Shown: in pieces, positions 10,501 through 11,770 of the stretch
Position numbering within the stretch: the first letter of the stretch is position 1
Layout: each line of letters starts with the position of its first letter
From: CALLVY01 sp937899855
Lineage (GTDB): Bacteria; Bacteroidota; Bacteroidia; Chitinophagales; Saprospiraceae
DNA: 11,770 bases
Direction of reading: 5' to 3'
Assembly: GCA_039820405.1 (NCBI GenBank)
Contig: JBCBQC010000141.1
Span: 1-11,770, forward strand
The notes under the pieces: generated by a model
Database searches by the model: none
What the model was told of the DNA's origin: nothing
The model's input: only the letters and a program-made list of their open reading frames with translations
Made by a program: the position numbers and the translations under genes

Positions 10501-11770
10501 CGGGCATGCTGCCCGCCGGACAAATCTGGACCGTCAATGCGGCGACGGGCGCCTTTGACGCCGACAACCTTCCCATGGTGGGCATGCCAAGTGCGGGTGT
10601 TCCCGTAGCCACGGATGGATCGGTAAGCTTGACTTACAATATGGCGGCTGGGGATTACGAACTGTCCTTCGTCCACGTCGATGCCCAAGGCTACAGCATC
10701 ACGGTGGAAGGTCCCTTTGCCTTTGGCGATCCGGCCAACGTTGACATCACCATCAGCAACAATTGTCAGTACCCGAATCCGGTATTCGATCCCGCCTTGT
10801 TGGGTACCTACTGTTTCAACGATCCAATAATTACCCTGGGCGCCACCGATCAGAATGGGGTAGGAGCGGATACGGTAACTTTTACCATCGACGGAATACC
10901 CGCTACCCAAATTGATCCGAGCGCACTAAGCTTGGGCGACCATACCATTGGCATGACTTTCGACGGTGCTGACGATGGCAACAACGGGATCGCCCCAATG
11001 AATGGGGTAGCTTCCCCCGGTTGTATCCAAACCGTCCAGCAAATCATTACGATTGCCAATACCACCCCGGTCATCACTTGTCCGGCGGACACCCTGGTCA
11101 ATTGCGAATCGGACTTTTCGCCCGCCTCCCTGGGCACCGCCACCGCCACGGATCTTTGTGATCCCAGTCCGGTGGTGACCTTCTCCGATGTACAAGACTT
11201 CTCCGGCTGTGGTGGCTACACCGGTACCATCACCCGGACCTGGACGGCCACCAATTCCATTGGCAACTCCTCGGTCTGTACCCAACTCATCACGGTACAA
11301 GATACGACCCGACCCACCTTTGTCCTCCCCGCCGATTTGACCCTCGAATGCGATCAATCGCCCACCGACCTGGGACTCACCGGTTCCCCCACGCTGGTGA
11401 TGGACAACTGCGATCCCGCCCCCGATACCAGCTTTGTGGACACCCCCAACCTCAATGGCTGCGGCGGCTATACCGGAACCATTAGCCGGGCCTGGATGGC
11501 CACCGATGCTTGTGGCAATACCTCGGTCCAAACGCAAATCATTACGATCGAAGATACCACGCCGCCGAGCTTTACCGTACCCGCAGACGTGACGATTGAG
11601 TGTAGCGATGATCCTACGGATTTGACCCTGACGGGAGAGGTTAGCAATGTCCTCGACAATTGCGACGGTACTCCCACGGCGAGCTTTATGGATACGCCAA
11701 TGCTGACGGGCTGCGGCGGTACGGGTACGATCAGCCGGGCCTGGACGGTGACGGACGATTGTGGCAACGC
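1581..11770 (+). CDS. Giant secreted repeat protein, adhesin-like (3' end outside window, at least 3396 aa)
   Basis: One frame stays open for 3396 codons plus two bases and runs off the window. The ATG at 1581 is chosen because it opens a signal peptide (hydrophobic residues 7-19, cleavage expected after SQA at 25). Domain order by residue: CUB-like (27-140); two Ig-like (143-297); CUB-like (300-415); two Ig-like (416-569); CUB-like (570-686); Ig-like (687-763); eight DUF11-like repeats (764-1816); thirteen Ig-like repeats (1819-2931); a Cys-containing module (2932-3159); and HYR-like repeats (3160-3240, 3241-3324, and 3325 on, cut off). All are extracellular beta-sandwich types; no catalytic motif or transmembrane helix is seen beyond the signal peptide. 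It is probably a T9SS-exported surface adhesin or matrix fibre, with a sorting tail predicted beyond the window. It follows a terminator, so it is probably its own transcription unit. Exact ligand and function are unknown. Confidence 0.93.
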   Translation, partial: MNRFYQLLSICSFVLCTVLPHWSQAQCGAGQTLFTNCYDNNETNLIIFEVCPTAGMAAQANIIAGNYAAPDNLTVYEGPTGSGASGTLFFGPSSGDLSGFTITGSTADNCLIFVSNSDVVFSCVNGGLPELQVCGESIAPGTVQFVAPDDLCINAGLQTGLGGGLPTGGTYSGPGVTDDGNGLTYSFDPAVAGVGSSFISYSAGGNTAMDVTEVFAIPTVTFTAPADLCIDAGLQLGLGGGTPTGGVYSGPGVMDDGNGLTYTFNPAIAGLGVHTITYTEGSPCQATAMDDLEVLAACSCPVGQNTFFHCYDNNENDLVIFEICPAAGMAAQATINQGVYGSFADNLTVYQGLTGSGTSGVVVFGPASGDLSGTVVTGNIADNCLIFVSNTDPLVSCQDGDVLPLVVCGEDVAPSVVFTAPADRCVDAGVQTGLSGGLPTGGVYSGPGVTDDGNGLTYSFDPAAAGVGVQTLSYAQGGSMATDAVEVLALPMVTFTAPADLCIDEGVQTNLGGGLPVGGVYSGPGVTDDGNGLTYTFNPAFAGLGVQTITYTDGDCGVTATDQVEVLAACGCPMGETSFFYCYGNNETNVVAFEICPLAGEFAEAEIAAGVIANDDFLTVYQGVTGSGTAGTIVSGPSSGNLVGTTITSPVADECLIFVINSSPLISCQDGFQAPLEVCGRSLSSNVTFTAFGQVSINAGVQTGLSGGLPTGGVYSGPGVTDDGNGMTYSFDPLVAGLGTITLTYTVGMNSASDQVEVLNIIPPGFSKSFSPNQIGPGSVSRLTFTIDNSASASPRSNLAFTDNLPAGMTVASPAGITTDCFSGTITAPEGGSTITLSDGQLTGGGVCTITVNVTSSTAGTSTNTTGDLTSDAGNSATASANLTVNTDRPGVSKSISPASVNRNGRARVTITLDNTAGTTGFVGITLTDNLPLGMVLADPVNLVATNTGGGTFVAEPGSNLFSYNTTSFTEEIAAGGTCSFSFDVIGETVGQLDNVTENITVRNPFFQFRDCGLAAASLEVLPTPEIFIEKSFSDNTVLPGGTTDLEFTITNFSRNFTAENIAFTDDLAAFISGASASGTPLSDICGTGSQLSGTSTLIFSGGMLAPGASCTFSVPITIPAGTALGTYTNATSAVTATVNGAPVTGNVATRDLFVVEQPIFTKTFLTNPVLAGSTTTLEFTITNTSTTQTLSDLTFTDNISQFINGATISSLPAAGSCGTGSLLFTTISAGETVFTVQDANIPPGGSCTFSIDITIPVEVPSGDYTNTTSTLPGDINGTSVSAPPATDDLTIVGFPRLTKTFLDDPVNAGDIVNLEFTITYDAGASADATSIAFTDDLNAVIPGLAAVGLPLNDICGTGSSISGTTNLTFSGGNLSPGQSCTFSIPVQVPTGVVPGNYANTTSAPSATIGSLSGTGRPATDVLNIGGLNLSKEFLDDEVIAGQLTTLRFTIENTTAFDATGILFTDNLSNVLSGIAAEAPPTMGCGGTLIASGSNFLILTGGSLLAGETCTFDVPIRVPANAANGTYSNTTSNLTASVNGTTVISNAAVDRLTVNNDQIQLTKSFTDDPVLPGGTVNLQYMLTNLSTTDVLSNVAFTDDLDAALSGLAAVGLPLNSVCGPGSQLSGTSTLSFTGGSLAPGASCTFNVSLQVPSNAPFGASLPSTTSMVTGTLNGLNVTGAAATDNLLIESLEFTKSIAGPVRPGQTTTITFSITNNNPTDPISDIAFTDDLDAFISGMTATGLPLNDICGTGSRLSGSSVLTFGRGALNPGQTCSFDVTVLVPCGTASGTYTNTTSTITGLGVTGGTATATLTVNNTLVASFTAPADLCLDAGVQGNLSGGMPVQGTATGDLGVYSGPGVTDNGDGTYGFNPATAGAGIATITYTYTDEFGCSASAMDDIEVFAVPNVSLSDPGDFCVDAGVQLSLGDGMPLGGSYGGSGVTDNGDGTYDFDPAGAGVGVHTITYTFTDTNGCSGSASVSVEVFAVPTITFTAPVDLCVDAGVQPNLMGGMPTGGSFSGPGVLDNGDGTYDFDPAMAGVGTHTITYTFTNTNGCGGTAMDDIEVFALPNVTLVLTRNEYCLNDPVDVQPVVGNPTGGTYSGPGVTSAGVNLLFDPAAAGVGVHTITYTFTDGNGCTNSATALVEVFALPTVSFAAPADLCIDAGVQMNLSGGTPAPGTVTGDLGSYSGPGVTDNGDGTYDFAPMMAGVGVHTITYAYTDGNGCTASASDDIEVFALPIVSFTAPADLCIDAGIQTSLSGGLPAQGTVTGDLGAYAGPGVTDNGDGTYNFNPMMAGVGIHTITYTYTDDNACSANASDDVEVYALPTVSFTALADLCIDAGVQTNLADGMPAQGTATGDLGTYVGPGVLDNGDGTYDFAPMTAGVGVHTIIYTYTDGNGCVNSASDDVEVFALPVVSFTALADLCIDAGVQLNLSGGSPVDTVGMATGTYSGPGVTDNGNFTYDFDPATAGVGTHTITYTYTDGNGCSASASDDVEVFALPVVSFTALADLCIDAGVQANLSGGMPTPGTVMGDLGTYAGPGVTDNGDGTYDFNPMTAGVGIHTITYTYTDDNACSANASDDVEVYALPTVTFTALADLCIDAGVQMNLAGGMPAQGTATGDLGTYAGPGVTDNGDGTYDFAPMTAGVGVHTITYTYTDGNGCVNSASDDVEVFALPVVSFTALADLCIDAGVQPNLFGGAPLDTFAIATGVYSGPGVTDNGNFTYDFDPAAAGVGVHTITYTFTDGNGCVNSASDDVEVFALPTVSFTALADLCIDAGVQTNVSGGMPTPGTAMGDLGLYAGPGVTDNGDGTYDFDPAAAGVGVRTITYTYTDGNGCVNSASDAVEVFDLPAVSLSTEAFYCLDAPIQNLDLSGGTPTGGTYSGTGVTDGGDGLTFTLDPTAHGVGTVTVTYTLTDANGCTNAATSDIDILDCGFAIADPCSCLDNATVLDLDAGTGGDDGQFSELIAVTDSTTGMLPAGQIWTVNAATGAFDADNLPMVGMPSAGVPVATDGSVSLTYNMAAGDYELSFVHVDAQGYSITVEGPFAFGDPANVDITISNNCQYPNPVFDPALLGTYCFNDPIITLGATDQNGVGADTVTFTIDGIPATQIDPSALSLGDHTIGMTFDGADDGNNGIAPMNGVASPGCIQTVQQIITIANTTPVITCPADTLVNCESDFSPASLGTATATDLCDPSPVVTFSDVQDFSGCGGYTGTITRTWTATNSIGNSSVCTQLITVQDTTRPTFVLPADLTLECDQSPTDLGLTGSPTLVMDNCDPAPDTSFVDTPNLNGCGGYTGTISRAWMATDACGNTSVQTQIITIEDTTPPSFTVPADVTIECSDDPTDLTLTGEVSNVLDNCDGTPTASFMDTPMLTGCGGTGTISRAWTVTDDCGN
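1659..3869 (+). repeat. CUB-like / Ig-like super-repeat (819 and 816 bp period)
   Basis: Three CUB-like domains start at Cys codons 1659, 2478 and 3294, giving spacings of 819 and 816 bp. Each carries a CYDNNE-like opening (CYGNNE in the third), a DNLTVY.G or DFLTVY.G motif, TGSG, a GP.SG.L segment and an ADNCLIFVSN-like strand (ADECLIFVIN in the third) ending near a Cys. The first two are followed by two Ig-like domains (2007-2234 and 2235-2471; 2826-3053 and 3054-3287). The third is followed by only one (3639-3869) before the DUF11-like block begins. CUB-like is my assignment from these motifs; CUB domains are extracellular binding modules. Confidence 0.78.
3870..7028 (+). repeat. Eight tandem DUF11-like repeats
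   Basis: Units start at 3870, 4248, 4650, 5055, 5463, 5862, 6249 and 6651 and are 126-136 codons each. The shared pattern is F/L-TKSF..., a pre-strand PG....L.FTI.N, an AFTD(D/N)L core, LPLNDICGTGS in the more regular units, a LSGTSTL.F.GG segment, an AG.(S/T)CTF..., and a Y.NTTS...G...A...L.V end. This is the style of DUF11 and related Bacteroidota repeats of the KSFSP...LTFTI type. Units 3, 5, 7 and 8 are the most alike; unit 2 is the most divergent (an extra DCGLAAASLEVLP end). The block lies between two Ig-like arrays. Confidence 0.82.
4109..4117 (+). repeat. G9 homopolymer inside the giant gene
   Basis: Nine consecutive G fall in frame as part of ACG GGG GGG GGC (Thr-Gly-Gly-Gly) in the first DUF11-like unit. 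The frame before and after the tract agrees with the repeat pattern, so the length shown is the productive one. A gain or loss of one G would shift the frame at about residue 844. A second run of seven G lies at 4505-4511. Confidence 0.9.
7035..10373 (+). repeat. Thirteen tandem Ig/PKD-like repeats
   Basis: Units start at 7035, 7299, 7542, 7785, 8028, 8292, 8556, 8820, 9081, 9345, 9609, 9870 and 10134 and are 80-88 codons each. The consensus is VSFTA.ADLCIDAGVQ.NLSGG.P, then GPGVTDNGDGTYDF.P, AGVGVHTITYTYTD, NGC, and SDDVEVFALP. Two Cys (in DLC and in NGC/NAC) recur in every unit and may pair. Long units carry about eight extra residues with TGDLG before the GPGVTDNG motif; short ones (7299, 7542, 7785) lack them. 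The 7785 and 10134 units are the most divergent (EYCLNDPVDVQ and FYCLDAPIQN). This is the repeat type common in long Bacteroidota surface proteins. It is a protein repeat, not a CRISPR. Confidence 0.88.
8292..10133 (+). repeat. 789-bp higher-order repeat of three Ig-like domains
   Basis: Units 8292, 8556 and 8820 are matched in order by 9081, 9345 and 9609, and then the pattern begins again at 9870. The offset is exactly 789 bp (264+264+261). Marker variants repeat with this period: the first unit of each triplet ends DDNACSANASDDVEVYALP, the second has FAPMTAGVGVHTI, and the third has NGNFTYDF and the shorter 261-bp length. The unit at 9870 most resembles the 9081 unit. Confidence 0.88.
10374..11057 (+). 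other. Cys-containing module between Ig-like and HYR-like repeats
   Basis: About 228 residues fit neither neighbouring repeat. It opens with DCGFAIADPCSCLDN, then GQFSELIAVTDSTTG, PAGQIWTVNAATGAFD, a YELSFVHVDAQGYSITVEG segment, NNCQYPNPVF, TYCFNDPIITLGATD, a TFTIDGIPATQIDPSALSLG stretch and a C-terminal SPGCIQTVQQIITI. I recall similar sequences in large Saprospiria surface proteins but know no Pfam name for it. It may be two subdomains, split at NNCQYPNP. Function is unknown. Confidence 0.6.
11058..11770 (+). repeat. HYR-like repeats, last one cut by window end
   Basis: Units of about 81-84 codons start at 11058, 11301 and 11553 (the last incomplete). Each has the opening (D/N)TTP or DTTRP, a P-A-D/(L/V)T-x-(E/N)C segment, a DNCD or DLCD core, a GCGGY or GCGGT turn, TGTI-(S/T)R-(T/A)W, and a final GN.S or CGN.S with ITI/ITV. 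This is the HYR-like style of Bacteroidota extracellular proteins. The neighbouring gene 1 also opens with the end of such a domain. Confidence 0.85.

Noticed and set aside
6855..10910. A series of minus-strand open frames with recurring His/Arg-rich products
   Set aside because: They repeat only because the Ig-like array repeats on the other strand; the sequences are direct mirrors of the consensus codons.

Overview
The window looks like chromosomal DNA from a gliding or marine-type Bacteroidota, most likely the Saprospiria (Lewinella/Haliscomenobacter-like). The grounds are a C-terminal type IX secretion (T9SS) type A sorting domain, an enormous secreted multidomain protein built from Bacteroidota-style Ig/PKD-like, DUF11-like and HYR-like repeats, no Shine-Dalgarno sequence before the start, and fairly GC-rich coding DNA. 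The lineage is inferred from domain style, not from a marker gene.

Layout, all coding on the + strand. (1) Positions 1-154 form a perfect 63-bp inverted repeat around a 28-nt loop. Its right arm is genuine coding sequence and its left arm is the reverse complement of that sequence, so the left 63 bases are most simply a fold-back artefact at a contig end. (2) Up to 1483 lies the 3' part of a secreted-protein gene: the end of an HYR-like domain, a carboxypeptidase-regulatory/SdrD-B-like module, a two-loop dockerin-like domain, a cohesin-like domain and a T9SS sorting tail. (3) The 97-bp intergenic gap carries a strong hairpin terminator (1506-1536). (4) From 1581 to the window end runs one uninterrupted reading frame of at least 3396 codons with an N-terminal signal peptide. 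Its stop codon lies outside the window.

The giant protein reads, in order: signal peptide; [CUB-like + Ig-like + Ig-like] x2, then CUB-like + Ig-like; eight DUF11-like beta-sandwich repeats; thirteen Ig-like repeats; a Cys-containing module of about 228 residues with no Pfam name I can give; and at least two and a half HYR-like repeats. The Ig-like array contains a nested 789-bp (three-domain) higher-order repeat, a sign of recent segmental duplication.

The two genes are neighbouring T9SS-type cell-surface or secreted proteins, probably adhesins or extracellular-matrix components. No enzyme, RNA gene, CRISPR array, mobile element or defence system is visible. The most unusual features are the size and layered repeat history of the giant ORF, a 9-G tract within it, dockerin-like and cohesin-like domains on one chain in gene 1, and the large perfect palindrome at the left edge.
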